A DNA stretch of 64,000 bases. Source: Coriobacteriia bacterium. Lineage in GTDB: Bacteria > Actinomycetota > Coriobacteriia > Coriobacteriales > Eggerthellaceae. Below the pieces are notes generated by a model. It saw nothing but the letters and a program-made list of their open reading frames with translations, searched no databases and was not told the DNA's origin. Where the stretch lies: contig JAUMVJ010000003.1 of NCBI GenBank assembly GCA_030530215.1, forward strand, positions 62,001-126,000. The letters run 5' to 3'. The translations under genes were made by a program, and so were the position numbers. Below are positions 55,477 through 64,000 of this stretch, piece after piece (the first letter of the stretch is position 1; every line of letters starts with the position of its first letter).

Positions 55477-55537
55477 AGGCTGCCTGAGGTGTGCGCCTGC
55501 CGCCTCGGCCTGACCGCACATCAGGCGAAGGCAGCCT
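55477..55537 (+). promoter_or_regulatory. Leader hairpin of the suf operon
   Basis: Outer perfect 9-bp helix AGGCTGCCT (55477-55485) and AGGCAGCCT (55529-55537), inner imperfect helix TGAGGTGTGCG/CGCACATCA, then TTTAAAA. It starts about 10 nt after the expected transcription start and could act as an attenuator. Confidence 0.6.
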
Positions 55538-55577
55538 TTAAAACATACTGGAATTACGAGGAAGAGGAGTGATTCCC

Positions 55578-56462
55578 ATGGCCAAGGCCATCCTTGAAAC
55601 CAAGGGTTTGACTATCGCTGCGGACGAAACCCCGCTGCTGCATGAGATCGATTTGACCATCGATGAGGGAACGACCCATGTTCTGATGGGCCCCAACGGC
55701 GCGGGTAAATCCACGCTTGGCTCTGCTTTGATGGGAAATCCCGAGTACACGGCCACCGCCGGCAGCATCATCTTCGATGGGCAAGACATCACCGAGCTTT
55801 CGCCCGACAAGCGCTCTGCCGCCGGCTTGTTCATGAGCTTCCAGGCTCCCGTCGAGGTGCCCGGTGTGCCCCTGTTCACCTTCCTGCGCGCCATCGTTGC
55901 GCAACGCCCCGACCTCAAACTGCGCGGTCCCAAGTTGAAAAAGCGCATCACCGAGATCATGGCGCAGCTTGACATGGACCCAAGCTATCTTGATCGCGAG
56001 CTCAACGTGGGCTTTTCCGGCGGCGAGAAGAAGAAGGTCGAGATGCTGCAGCTTCTTTTGTTGCAGCCCAAGCTCGCCATTTTGGACGAAACCGACTCCG
56101 GCCTCGACGTTGACGCGCTCGATACCGTTTCGCGCGCTATTCGCATTTACCAGGAGGAGATGAACGGTTCCCTCCTGATGATCACGCACAACACGCGCAT
56201 CCTTGAGCACTTGGACGTTGACCAGGTGCACGTTTTGGTGCGCGGCCGCTTGGTTGACGCCGGTTGTGCCTCCCTCATCAACGAGATTAACGACCACGGC
56301 TTTGAGCGCTACGTCGGCCAGGCTGGCTCCGGAGCCGCATCCGTTGCTGCCGCCCAGGCCAAGGCTGCTGCAGCCAAGGAAGAGCCCCAGTTCGATGCCG
56401 CGTTGGCAATCGAGAACATGGAGGCCGCCCTTGCCGAGGCCGATGCCAAGGCAGGCGAGTAA
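55578..56462 (+). CDS. sufC: Fe-S assembly ATPase SufC
   Basis: A 294-residue ABC-type ATPase. Walker A GPNGAGKST, signature FSGGEKKKVEML, Walker B LAILDETDSGLDVDAL. SufC drives the SufBC2D scaffold. The C-terminal 45 residues form an Ala/Glu-rich tail beyond the usual 250. ATG at 55578 with AGAGGAG. Confidence 0.95.
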   Translation: MAKAILETKGLTIAADETPLLHEIDLTIDEGTTHVLMGPNGAGKSTLGSALMGNPEYTATAGSIIFDGQDITELSPDKRSAAGLFMSFQAPVEVPGVPLFTFLRAIVAQRPDLKLRGPKLKKRITEIMAQLDMDPSYLDRELNVGFSGGEKKKVEMLQLLLLQPKLAILDETDSGLDVDALDTVSRAIRIYQEEMNGSLLMITHNTRILEHLDVDQVHVLVRGRLVDAGCASLINEINDHGFERYVGQAGSGAASVAAAQAKAAAAKEEPQFDAALAIENMEAALAEADAKAGE

Positions 56463-56464
56463 AG

Positions 56465-57871
56465 ATGACGTCGCGATCCAAGGTCGCCGACGTCGATCGT
56501 TCCCGCTACGACTTCATTAAGAGTGAGGCTCATAGCGAACGATTGAGCGCCGGCTTGACTCCCGAAATCATCAGGGAAATCTCTGCGCGCAAGGACGAGC
56601 CCGAATGGATGCTCGACCTGCGTTTGAAGTGCCTGGACATCTACCATCGCACGCCCGTTCCCAACTGGGGCCCGGCGCTCGATGGCCTTGATATCGAGAA
56701 CATCGTTACCTACGTCAAGCCCGAGGGCGAGCAGAAATCCGACTGGGATTCCGTTCCCGAGGATATCAAAGACACCTTCGATCGCCTGGGCATTCCTCAG
56801 GCCGAGCGTGCCTACCTCGCTGGCGTAGGCGCTCAGTACGACTCTGAGCTGGTGTATCACAATATCCAGGATTCCGTCGCTGACCAGGGAATTATCTATT
56901 CCGGTATTGAAGAGGCGATGAAGGATGGCTGGGAAGGCGTTATTCACGACCACTTCATGAAGCTGGTTCCGCCGACCGACCATAAGTTCGCCGCACTGCA
57001 TGGTGCCGTGTGGTCGGGTGGTTCCTTTGTGTACGTACCCGCCGGTGTGAAGCTCGACTTCCCCCTGCAAAGCTATTTCCGTCTTAACGCCAAGGGCGCC
57101 GGCCAGTTCGAGCACACTTTGATCATCGTCGAGGACGGAGCCGAACTTCACTTCATCGAAGGTTGTTCCGCTCCCAAGTACAACGTGGCCAACCTGCATG
57201 CGGGCTGTGTTGAGCTCTTCGTCGGCAACGACGCCAAGCTGCGCTACTCGACCATCGAGAACTGGTCGAAGAACATGTACAACCTGAACACCAAGCGCGC
57301 TACCGTGGGTGTCCGCGGCAGCATCGAATGGGTTTCGGGTTCCTTTGGCAGCCACGTGGGCTGTCTGTACCCCATGAGCATTCTTGCCGGCGAAAAGTCG
57401 ACCAGCGAGTTCACAGGCATCACTTTTGCGGGTACCGGCCAGGATCTGGATACCGGCTGCAAGGTGGTATGCGCCGCGCCCGAAACCAAGGCAGTGGTAA
57501 ACACCAAGTCGATTTCCAAAGGCGGCGGCGTTTCGACCTTCCGCTCGTCGGTTTCCGTAACCGAGAAGGCTGAAAACGCGAGCGTGGCCGTTTCCTGTGC
57601 CTCGCTCATGCTCGACGACGAGTCCCGCTCCGACACGATTCCCGCCATGGACATCCGCAACCAAAACGTGAGCGTTGGCCATGAGGCCTCGATCGGCCGC
57701 ATCGGCAACGACCTTATGTTCTATCTGATGAGCCGTGGCATCCCTGAAGAAGAGGCCTCGACCATGGTGGTTAACGGCTTTGCCAACCCGGTGTCAAAAG
57801 AGCTGCCGCTTGAGTACGCGGTTGAGATGAATAACCTGATCAAACTAGAGATGGAAGGGGCGATTGGCTAA
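56465..57871 (+). CDS. sufB: Fe-S assembly scaffold SufB
   Basis: A 468-residue SufB. N-terminal helical region (PEWMLDLRLKCLDIY), then the beta-helix core with YVPAGVKLDFPLQSYFR, GCSAPKY and the C-terminal SKGGGVSTFRSSVSV. Together with SufC and SufD it builds nascent clusters. It starts 2 bp after sufC. Confidence 0.96.
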   Translation: MTSRSKVADVDRSRYDFIKSEAHSERLSAGLTPEIIREISARKDEPEWMLDLRLKCLDIYHRTPVPNWGPALDGLDIENIVTYVKPEGEQKSDWDSVPEDIKDTFDRLGIPQAERAYLAGVGAQYDSELVYHNIQDSVADQGIIYSGIEEAMKDGWEGVIHDHFMKLVPPTDHKFAALHGAVWSGGSFVYVPAGVKLDFPLQSYFRLNAKGAGQFEHTLIIVEDGAELHFIEGCSAPKYNVANLHAGCVELFVGNDAKLRYSTIENWSKNMYNLNTKRATVGVRGSIEWVSGSFGSHVGCLYPMSILAGEKSTSEFTGITFAGTGQDLDTGCKVVCAAPETKAVVNTKSISKGGGVSTFRSSVSVTEKAENASVAVSCASLMLDDESRSDTIPAMDIRNQNVSVGHEASIGRIGNDLMFYLMSRGIPEEEASTMVVNGFANPVSKELPLEYAVEMNNLIKLEMEGAIG

Positions 57872-59250
57872 TGGCAACCGAAACTAACACCGCTCGCGCT
57901 GCCGCTTCCTTCGGTTCTATGAACGGCCTGCTTACCAGCACTTGGAACAGGCTTGAAGCCAACGGCACGCCCTTCGAACTCGATCCACTGCGTGCGGCTA
58001 ATCCTTTTGCAGTTTCACTTGATTTGCCCGTGGATGCGATAGGCCACGACCAAGCTTCCTTCGACGACGCTTGGGCGCGGTTCGAGCAGCGTGCGCGCGA
58101 CATATCCGCCCAGCGTGTGACCGTACGTTCCACCGACGACGTGGATAAAGCGCCTTTCAATGAGTTTGCCGCTCAAGCGACGGACGAGCTCGATGTTCCT
58201 GCCCGCAATGCCATTCCTCGCTCTGCGACGGATGCCGCTCTGGGCGACGAGGCCAGCGCGTTCCTTCGCGCTCGGGCAACTGCTCATTCCATCGTCGACG
58301 TTGCGGCTTATCACGAGGCCAGCGCCCCCGTTGTCATGCGCATCAAGGCGCAGGATGGCGCTTTTGCCGTGGGCAGCCTTGATGTTTATGTGCACGAAGG
58401 GGCACGACTTAACCTGGTTTTGGAGGCCGATTCCCCTTCGGCGGGCACCGGCGCCGTTGGCATGGCGGTTCGCATTATCGCCGATGCGGGTTCGCGCGTT
58501 AACATCAAGCAACTGCAAACCCTAGGTTCCACCTGGGATTACTTTGAATCCATCGAAATCAAGACGGCCGATTCGGCGCGCGTGGACGTTGACCAGGTGT
58601 ATCTTGGCGGCAAGAAGAGCTTCTTCGGCTTTGGCAACGCTTTGCTTGGCCACAAGAGCACCTGTAACATTGCCACCCATTACTTGGGCGCTGGAAGCTC
58701 TATCCTTGATTTCAATTACCTCATCAGGCAATTCGGCAAGCAATCCACGTCCAATCTCATCGCCAACGGCGTGCTTATCGGCTCGTCCGATAAGGTCCTG
58801 CGCGGCACCATTGATTTGATCCATGGCTGCAAGGGCGCGGTTGGCCACGAGTTGGAAACCGTTCTTCTTGCCAACAAGGATGTGCGCAACCGCACCATCC
58901 CCATCATCCTGTGCGACGACGACGATGTTCAGGGCACCCATGGCGCCACCATCGGCCATGTGCCGGAATCTCAGCGCCACTACCTAGCCTCGCGCGGTCT
59001 TTCCGACGCGCAGATCGAGGCCCTGTTCACGCGCTCGCTTTTCGAGAAAGCCCTGATCGACGCCTTTGACGACGAGTCGCGCGCCGCGATTTCGCGCTTG
59101 GCCGAAACGAGCTTCGACTACGAGCTGGGCGATGCGCCCGACGAGCGCGACGAGGAATCAATACAGGCTGCAATCGATGCCAAGTTGGCAGCGGGTTTGG
59201 CCGCCGGCGCGGCTGCGCGCTCGCAAGCTCAAGCTTCCGAAGGAGAGTAA
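57871..59250 (+). CDS. sufD: Fe-S assembly protein SufD
   Basis: A 459-residue SufD, a SufB paralogue. Core segments THYLGAGSSILDFNYLIRQFG and GTIDLIHGCKGAVGHE are conserved. The C-terminal acidic, Ala-rich tail is unique. The start overlaps the sufB stop (TAATG). Confidence 0.93.
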   Translation: MATETNTARAAASFGSMNGLLTSTWNRLEANGTPFELDPLRAANPFAVSLDLPVDAIGHDQASFDDAWARFEQRARDISAQRVTVRSTDDVDKAPFNEFAAQATDELDVPARNAIPRSATDAALGDEASAFLRARATAHSIVDVAAYHEASAPVVMRIKAQDGAFAVGSLDVYVHEGARLNLVLEADSPSAGTGAVGMAVRIIADAGSRVNIKQLQTLGSTWDYFESIEIKTADSARVDVDQVYLGGKKSFFGFGNALLGHKSTCNIATHYLGAGSSILDFNYLIRQFGKQSTSNLIANGVLIGSSDKVLRGTIDLIHGCKGAVGHELETVLLANKDVRNRTIPIILCDDDDVQGTHGATIGHVPESQRHYLASRGLSDAQIEALFTRSLFEKALIDAFDDESRAAISRLAETSFDYELGDAPDERDEESIQAAIDAKLAAGLAAGAAARSQAQASEGE

Positions 59251-59252
59251 GC

Positions 59253-60509
59253 ATGGCAAATCCAAGCATGGATGAGGCTTTGGACATCAAGGCCAATCCT
59301 TTTAAGATTGATTTTCCCCTGTTGGTTAACGAGTCGGGTCTGGCCTTTTTGGATAGCGCCGCCACCGCACAGCGCCCTGCCTGCGTGCTCGATGCCCAGC
59401 GCAATTTCTACGAGACCATGAACTCGAACCCTCTGCGTGGCCTTTATCGCCTAAGCGTTGCCGCCACCCAGGCTATCGAGGATGCGCGCAAGGAAGTGGC
59501 TGCCTTCATCGGTGTCGGTGATGCCGACGAGATTGTCTTCACTCGCAACGCCTCCGAATCGCTCAACCTCTTGGCGGTAAGCTACGCCCCTTCAATCTTG
59601 GAGCCGGGCGACGAGGTGGTCATTTCTATCATGGAGCATCACTCAAACCTCATTCCTTGGCAGCAGGCGTGCGCACGTACGGGCGCCAAGCTGGTGTACC
59701 TGCGCCCCGATGAAGAGGGCCTTATCACCGAGGCCGAAATGGATGCGAAGATCGGCCCTAAAACCAAGATCGTTTCTTGCACGCACGTGTCCAACGTGCT
59801 TGGCGTGCGCAATCCCATCGAGCTTTTGACGAAGAAGGCTCATGCCCAGGGTGCGCTCATGTTCGTCGACGGCGCGCAGTCGGTGCCCCACATTCCCGTG
59901 GATGTGAAGGAGCTTGGCTGCGACGCCTTGGCCTTCAGCGGCCATAAGGTCTTCGGCCCGATGGGCGTTGGCGTGTTGTGGGCCAAGCGCGAGCTTTTGG
60001 AGGCAATGGATCCGCTCTATACCGGCGGCGAGATGATCGACAACGTCACCGAGACCACAGCAACCTGGGCCCCTATTCCTATGAAGTTCGAAACGGGCAC
60101 TCAGGACGCAGCAGGCATCGCTGGCTTGGGCGCCGCCATTCGCTACGTTGAGGGAATCGGGCTTGATAAGCTTGAGGCCCGCGAGGCGGCGCTTACCTCC
60201 GAGTGCGTCCGTCGTCTTTCTGCACTTGATTACGTTGATATCATCGGCCCGAGCGACCCGGCAGCTCATATTGGCGTTGTTTCCTTCAACATCAAGGGCA
60301 TTCACCCGCACGACGTTTCGTCCATTATGGACACCGCCGATGTTGCCATTCGCGCAGGTCATCATTGCGCTCAGCCTTTGCTTGCCTGGATGGGCGTCGA
60401 AAACGGCAGCTGCTGCAGGGCGAGCTTGGCATTTTACAACGACGAATCCGACATCGATCGCCTGATCGAAGCGGTGCAACTGGTTTGGAGGATTTTCCAT
60501 GGGGCTTGA
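59253..60509 (+). CDS. sufS: Cysteine desulfurase SufS
   Basis: A 418-residue PLP enzyme. PLP Lys is in FSGHKVFGP, the substrate Cys in SCCRASLAFYN, and the N terminus has LDSAATAQRP. It takes sulfur from cysteine for SufU and then SufB. Its start is 2 bp after sufD; it overlaps sufU by 11 bp. Confidence 0.95.
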   Translation: MANPSMDEALDIKANPFKIDFPLLVNESGLAFLDSAATAQRPACVLDAQRNFYETMNSNPLRGLYRLSVAATQAIEDARKEVAAFIGVGDADEIVFTRNASESLNLLAVSYAPSILEPGDEVVISIMEHHSNLIPWQQACARTGAKLVYLRPDEEGLITEAEMDAKIGPKTKIVSCTHVSNVLGVRNPIELLTKKAHAQGALMFVDGAQSVPHIPVDVKELGCDALAFSGHKVFGPMGVGVLWAKRELLEAMDPLYTGGEMIDNVTETTATWAPIPMKFETGTQDAAGIAGLGAAIRYVEGIGLDKLEAREAALTSECVRRLSALDYVDIIGPSDPAAHIGVVSFNIKGIHPHDVSSIMDTADVAIRAGHHCAQPLLAWMGVENGSCCRASLAFYNDESDIDRLIEAVQLVWRIFHGA

Positions 60510-61026
60510 GAGCATCTATCAGGGTGCGTTGATGGAGCACAACTCCTATCCCACCTGTAAATACCCACTCGACGAGGCCACTCATGTGCATGAGGGCGTC
60601 AACCCTTCGTGCGGTGACGATATCGTCTTGTCGCTCATCGTCGAGGACGGCGTGATCGTTGAGGCGGCCTTTCAAGGAAGCGGCTGCGCGATTTCCCAGG
60701 CATCGGCCGACATCATGGCCGAGCTGGTTACCGACAAAACGGTTGAAGAGGCCGAGGCCCTAGCCGAGACCTTCCTTGCCATGATCCGCGGCGAAAAGCT
60801 TACCGACGAGCAAAAGGCTTCGTTGGGTGAGGCGGCCGAGCTTGAGGGGATTTCCCGCATGCCTGCCCGCGTGAAATGCGCCCAGCTTGGTTGGCGTACG
60901 CTCAAACAGATCATCGACGACGATGGCGACGGCTCGGGCAAGGTTGATTTTGAGGCACTTGACGGCGAGGACCCCGAGGCTGCCAAGGCCGAGGCCGCTG
61001 CCGTGCGCGCTCAGGGCATCGAGTAG
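60499..61026 (+). CDS. sufU: Zinc-dependent sulfurtransferase SufU
   Basis: A 175-residue IscU-like protein. Zinc ligands NPSCGDD, GSGCAISQAS and VKCAQLGW match SufU, with the SufU insertion between the second and third. The C-terminal 30 residues are an added Glu/Ala tail. It accepts sulfur from SufS. Confidence 0.93.
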   Translation: MGLESIYQGALMEHNSYPTCKYPLDEATHVHEGVNPSCGDDIVLSLIVEDGVIVEAAFQGSGCAISQASADIMAELVTDKTVEEAEALAETFLAMIRGEKLTDEQKASLGEAAELEGISRMPARVKCAQLGWRTLKQIIDDDGDGSGKVDFEALDGEDPEAAKAEAAAVRAQGIE

Positions 61027-61035
61027 GTTTTTGCG

Positions 61036-61509
61036 ATGATGATCACGACAAAAGGCCGCTATGCCTTGCGTTTGATGATTGACGTCGGCTGCCTGCCCGA
61101 AGGCGAGCGCACGAGCTTGCGCGCGGTGTCCGAACGCACGGGCATCAGCGTCAAGTATCTGGAGCAGCTTGCCAAGACCATGGTTGCGCAGGGCTTTTTG
61201 GTTTCCGCCCGCGGTGCTCGCGGCGGCTATTCCTTGGCGCAGAGTGCCTCCAAGATATCCGCAGGCGATATCTTGCGCGCAGCCGAAGGATCCTATGCCC
61301 CGGTGGAATGTCTGGAGGACGGCGCGCCCTTGTGCCCCTTGCACGACGATTGCGCGACCGTGGGCTTTTGGGCGGGGCTTGAAAAAGCTATCGACGAGTA
61401 CGTGAACAGTGTTACCTTGGGCAATCTTGTTGCCCAACAGCGCATGAGCCACACTATTTCCGGCGATAAGTTTGCTCAACAGGTTGAGGCACGTTTGGCC
61501 AATTGTTAG
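61036..61509 (+). CDS. Rrf2-family Fe-S sensing regulator (IscR-like)
   Basis: A 157-residue Rrf2 protein. Winged helix ITTKGRYALRLMIDVG and YLEQLAKTMVAQGFLVSARGARGGY; three Cys in VECLEDGAPLCPLHDDC, spaced CX7CX5C, probably bind [2Fe-2S]. It is likely the autoregulator of the suf operon, placed last, not first as in other bacteria. Confidence 0.9.
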   Translation: MMITTKGRYALRLMIDVGCLPEGERTSLRAVSERTGISVKYLEQLAKTMVAQGFLVSARGARGGYSLAQSASKISAGDILRAAEGSYAPVECLEDGAPLCPLHDDCATVGFWAGLEKAIDEYVNSVTLGNLVAQQRMSHTISGDKFAQQVEARLANC

Positions 61510-61597
61510 CCTACGGGCTTTAAGGCCAAGCACCCAGGGCGCAAGGCTCTTGCTTGCCTAAGTTGCCCAGCTGCTTTCCTATTCCTATCTACGATAA

Positions 61598-61637
61598 AAA
61601 GGCGAGCCCGTGAATAACGAGCTCGCCTTTGTTTTTG
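61598..61637. terminator. Bidirectional terminator between suf operon and Tat-like protein gene
   Basis: Arms AAAGGCGAGC (61598-61607) and GCTCGCCTTT (61621-61630), then GTTTTTG on the plus strand and TTTTATC on the minus strand. Confidence 0.9.
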
Positions 61638-61660
61638 TGTTGTTAAGTGCACGCCCAGGT

Positions 61661-63406
61661 TTAGCCTCCGAAGGCATCGCCCAGCTTTCCGGACTTGGTG
61701 CTGAATACGCGCACAAGCGTATAAGGATCGGAATTGTCGCTTGGCGTGATTTTGGCCATACTCACGATCTTCTTGCAGGTGCCTGTGCTTACCAGGTATT
61801 CGCCCCAGTCGTCGGTATCGGAGGGCACGGTGATGCTGAAGTAGCGTTTTTTGGCGAAATGGATACCCGCGATGCCGCGCGTGCTTTTGACGCAGAACCA
61901 GTCGCCGCACCAGCAAGGGTCGGCGCTGGGGGTGCGCCCGTAGCGCAGCCAGCTGGGAAGATTGTCGTAGTTGTAGGCCTCGGCCTTTCGCATGGGGGTG
62001 TAGGTTCCCAGGTTGGCAATGCCGCCGCCGTAGTTGTAGGTGTCGGTGAAGCCGAAGCTGAAGCCGCTGCGCCCGTAAGATGCCTGGTCGGGCGACATGT
62101 TTGAGGGCAAAACCATCGTATCGGCCACCTGACCGCTTGCAGCGTCGAGCAGGGTGAGCTGGTAGTAGGTACCGGTGCTTTCCGCGCGCGGGGTCACAAC
62201 AACACCTTCGCTGACGCATGAAATGCGCGTGGCGAAGGCGCGCTTGCTCGTGATGAGCTCCTCGTAATCTTTGCTGCCGAAGCTCGCGCTTCGCACCACG
62301 CTTGCAGATGAGGCTTCATCGCCGTCGGTATTAGGGCTGACCTGCCAAAAGGCGCGGCTCCCATTAGCTGCGATTGAGGGAGTGAGCCAGTTGGAATCGC
62401 CTTCGTCCACCTTCTTCGCCTTGCCCAGGCTGGAACCATCGAAGCTTGCGGTGTAAATGCGCCAGGAGCTTTCGTAGGTGTTGGCCTCGGTCCAGATAAG
62501 GCCACCTGTTCCCAGGCGCGCATCCATGATTTCGAAGCCATCTTTGGCGCCGTGCGCCTTCTTCACCAGGCTTTTGGTTTTGCCCGATGAAAGGCTCATA
62601 GCCTTGATGGTGTTGAGCGGGGAGGAGGTGTCGCCAGGTACCAGAAGGCAGGCGTAATCGTCGTTGTCGGCGAACACCAAGGTGCCGAAGGGAAGATGGT
62701 AGCTTGCCTCGGTTATTACGTAGTTTTTGGCTTTTACCTGTTTTAGGTCGTCGACGCCCGTGATGGCATCTTCGGCTACCGAGATGTAATCGGCGGTGCC
62801 GGAGCTGCCTTCGAAGGCATCGATTGCCATGGATATGCCGCCGCCTGCAAGGGCCACGCCGCCCAGGGCTGCCGCGCCCGCAACGACTTTGCGGCGGGTA
62901 AGGAGCACGCCGTCGGAGCCCGCACCGCCTTCGATGTTCAGCTCTCCAGGGTCGGAGTTGCCTGCTCTTTGCGAGGTGAAGCTGGGGATGGAGCTTTGCG
63001 TTCCTTGGTACGAGGTCGAAAAGCCGCCTTGCGGGTTTTTGCCAGCAAACGAGCCGATGACCCCGTTAAGGCCGTCCGCGATGCCATCGAGCACCTTGGT
63101 TACCGGGTTGCCTCCCGTGCGCCCTTGCGCGCGGCCGGCGCCGATGTTGCCGATGGTGTTGGCGCTGTGCTTGGGTGCCGACCTGCGAGCTGCAGGAATC
63201 GCGCTCTTGGTTGGGCGATTGGCGGCAGGCCCGGCCCCAGCAGAGCGCCCTCCGACCGTGCGCCCGCCGACGGGGCGGTTGTTGGACGGACGAGCCGAGG
63301 GGGCCTTTCGCCCGCGGGGCGTACCCGTGCGCTTGCCGGCAGCCGCCGACGAGCGCGTCGTGGGGCTTTTGCGACGAGTTGTATGGTCGGTGCGCTTGGT
63401 GGGCAC
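61661..63406 (-). CDS. Membrane-anchored or Tat-exported beta-propeller-like protein with long basic N terminus
   Basis: A 581-residue protein. The first 165 residues are Arg/Lys/Pro/Gly-rich and disordered. A Tat-like motif, TRRKVVAG, and a hydrophobic stretch follow at about 170-195. The remaining 385 residues contain repeated WD/kelch-like blades (GGLIWTEANTYESSWRIYTASFDG and similar). I recognise no named family. GTG at 63406 with AAAGGA is preferred over ATG at 63436. Confidence 0.65.
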   Translation of the reverse strand: MPTKRTDHTTRRKSPTTRSSAAAGKRTGTPRGRKAPSARPSNNRPVGGRTVGGRSAGAGPAANRPTKSAIPAARRSAPKHSANTIGNIGAGRAQGRTGGNPVTKVLDGIADGLNGVIGSFAGKNPQGGFSTSYQGTQSSIPSFTSQRAGNSDPGELNIEGGAGSDGVLLTRRKVVAGAAALGGVALAGGGISMAIDAFEGSSGTADYISVAEDAITGVDDLKQVKAKNYVITEASYHLPFGTLVFADNDDYACLLVPGDTSSPLNTIKAMSLSSGKTKSLVKKAHGAKDGFEIMDARLGTGGLIWTEANTYESSWRIYTASFDGSSLGKAKKVDEGDSNWLTPSIAANGSRAFWQVSPNTDGDEASSASVVRSASFGSKDYEELITSKRAFATRISCVSEGVVVTPRAESTGTYYQLTLLDAASGQVADTMVLPSNMSPDQASYGRSGFSFGFTDTYNYGGGIANLGTYTPMRKAEAYNYDNLPSWLRYGRTPSADPCWCGDWFCVKSTRGIAGIHFAKKRYFSITVPSDTDDWGEYLVSTGTCKKIVSMAKITPSDNSDPYTLVRVFSTKSGKLGDAFGG

Positions 63407-63664
63407 GGCGGGTCCTTTCGATTTGAATCTATGCATTCTTTATGGGAAATACGAGAAAACATTGTGGCATCAATGATCCCTTTAAAAGAGATTTAAGCCA
63501 AATTGCTACAATATTCTCAAACACGTCCGCAGTGCGGTGATTCGCATTGTCTTGGGGTCGGCATTTGGGCATTCAGCAGGTAAAGCGCGTTTCAGGCAAG
63601 CAAGCAAGATCGTATGCCCGCCAGGTGCCAAGCCCCGCGCACGTTGCGTAAAAGGAGAGAGATC

Positions 63665-64000
63665 ATGAACAACGCAGAAACCCCTCGCATTCTTCTTGTT
63701 GAGGATGAAAAGGCCATCCGCGATGCTGTGGCCGCCTACCTCGAGCGCGAGGGATATTGGCTCACCTTGGCCGCCGATGGCCAGGAGGCTCTTGAAGAAT
63801 TTTCCAAGCATCATTTCGACCTGGTGATCCTCGACCTGATGCTCCCCCGCGTTCCCGGCGAGCGCGTTTGCCGTGCCATCCGCGATAGCTCGGATTGCCC
63901 CATCATCATGCTTACCGCCAAGGGCGAGGTCGAAGATCGCATCATCGGCCTTGAGCTTGGCGCCGACGATTACTTGGTTAAGCCCTTCAGCCCGCGCGAG
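63665..64000 (+). CDS. Response regulator, OmpR/PhoB type, N-terminal fragment
   Basis: The first 112 residues of a receiver domain: acidic pair in LLVEDEK, phosphoacceptor Asp in ILDLMLP, Thr in MLTAKGE and Lys in YLVKPFSPRE. The KPFSPRE end is typical of OmpR/PhoB proteins. The window ends before the output domain. AAAGGAGAG precedes the ATG. Confidence 0.92.
   Translation, partial: MNNAETPRILLVEDEKAIRDAVAAYLEREGYWLTLAADGQEALEEFSKHHFDLVILDLMLPRVPGERVCRAIRDSSDCPIIMLTAKGEVEDRIIGLELGADDYLVKPFSPRE

Noticed and set aside
56309..57682. 457-codon open frame antisense to sufB and sufC
   Set aside because: No domain or ribosome-binding site; sufB and sufC are certain.

Overview
This window is a stretch of chromosome around the replication origin of a bacterium in the Actinomycetota, most likely class Coriobacteriia (Eggerthella/Slackia/Cryptobacterium type). 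The evidence is a dnaK-grpE-dnaJ-hspR heat-shock operon with an HspR-type MerR regulator, a DUF721 gene between recF and gyrB, tRNA-Ile and tRNA-Ala directly downstream of gyrA, moderate GC content and a small anaerobe-like nickel/hydrogenase locus (nikR, hypE, ferredoxin). The order-level placement is an inference from gene content. There are no rRNA genes, insertion sequences, phage genes or CRISPR arrays.

Layout. Positions 1-22 kb read almost entirely leftward: an SbcC/SbcD-like nuclease pair, dnaB, the rpsF-ssb-rpsR-rplI ribosomal operon, two tRNA-Ser genes, an ABC ATPase, a parvulin lipoprotein with a Ser/Asp tail, typA, tRNA-Ala, tRNA-Ile, gyrA, gyrB, a DUF721/DciA-like gene, recF, dnaN, dnaA and an unusual ATPase-HTH gene. 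At about 22.4 kb the direction flips: rpmH-rnpA-yidD-yidC-jag-rsmG-parA-parB read rightward. This divergence, the repeated TTTTCGA-type motifs at 22.1-22.35 kb and a DnaA-trio-like tract between dnaA and dnaN point to a bipartite origin enclosing dnaA and the ATPase-HTH gene. Six perfect parS sites and two one-mismatch sites lie across the window, five of the perfect ones between 15 and 32 kb.

From 28 to 45 kb the genes are mixed: rlmN and ddl (divergent, with -10 boxes almost touching the start codons), an exonuclease-helicase fusion of the DinG type, a single-pass membrane protein, a 1300-residue M28-peptidase-like membrane protein whose catalytic residues are mostly replaced and whose domain is split by about 900 low-complexity residues, a zinc-ribbon protein, tRNA-Gly with a duplicated 3' end and terminator, a HAD phosphatase, galE, nikR, hypE and a 2[4Fe-4S] ferredoxin.

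From 45 to 64 kb come the chaperone block (dnaK-grpE-dnaJ-hspR, then clpB), a potassium transporter operon (small membrane peptide, trkH, an exported OB-fold-like protein, rsgA), a complete sufCBDSU-rrf2 iron-sulfur assembly operon with a structured leader, a leftward protein with a Tat-like motif and a predicted beta-propeller, and the start of a response regulator cut by the window end. The chaperone and suf genes look more GC-rich than the origin genes.
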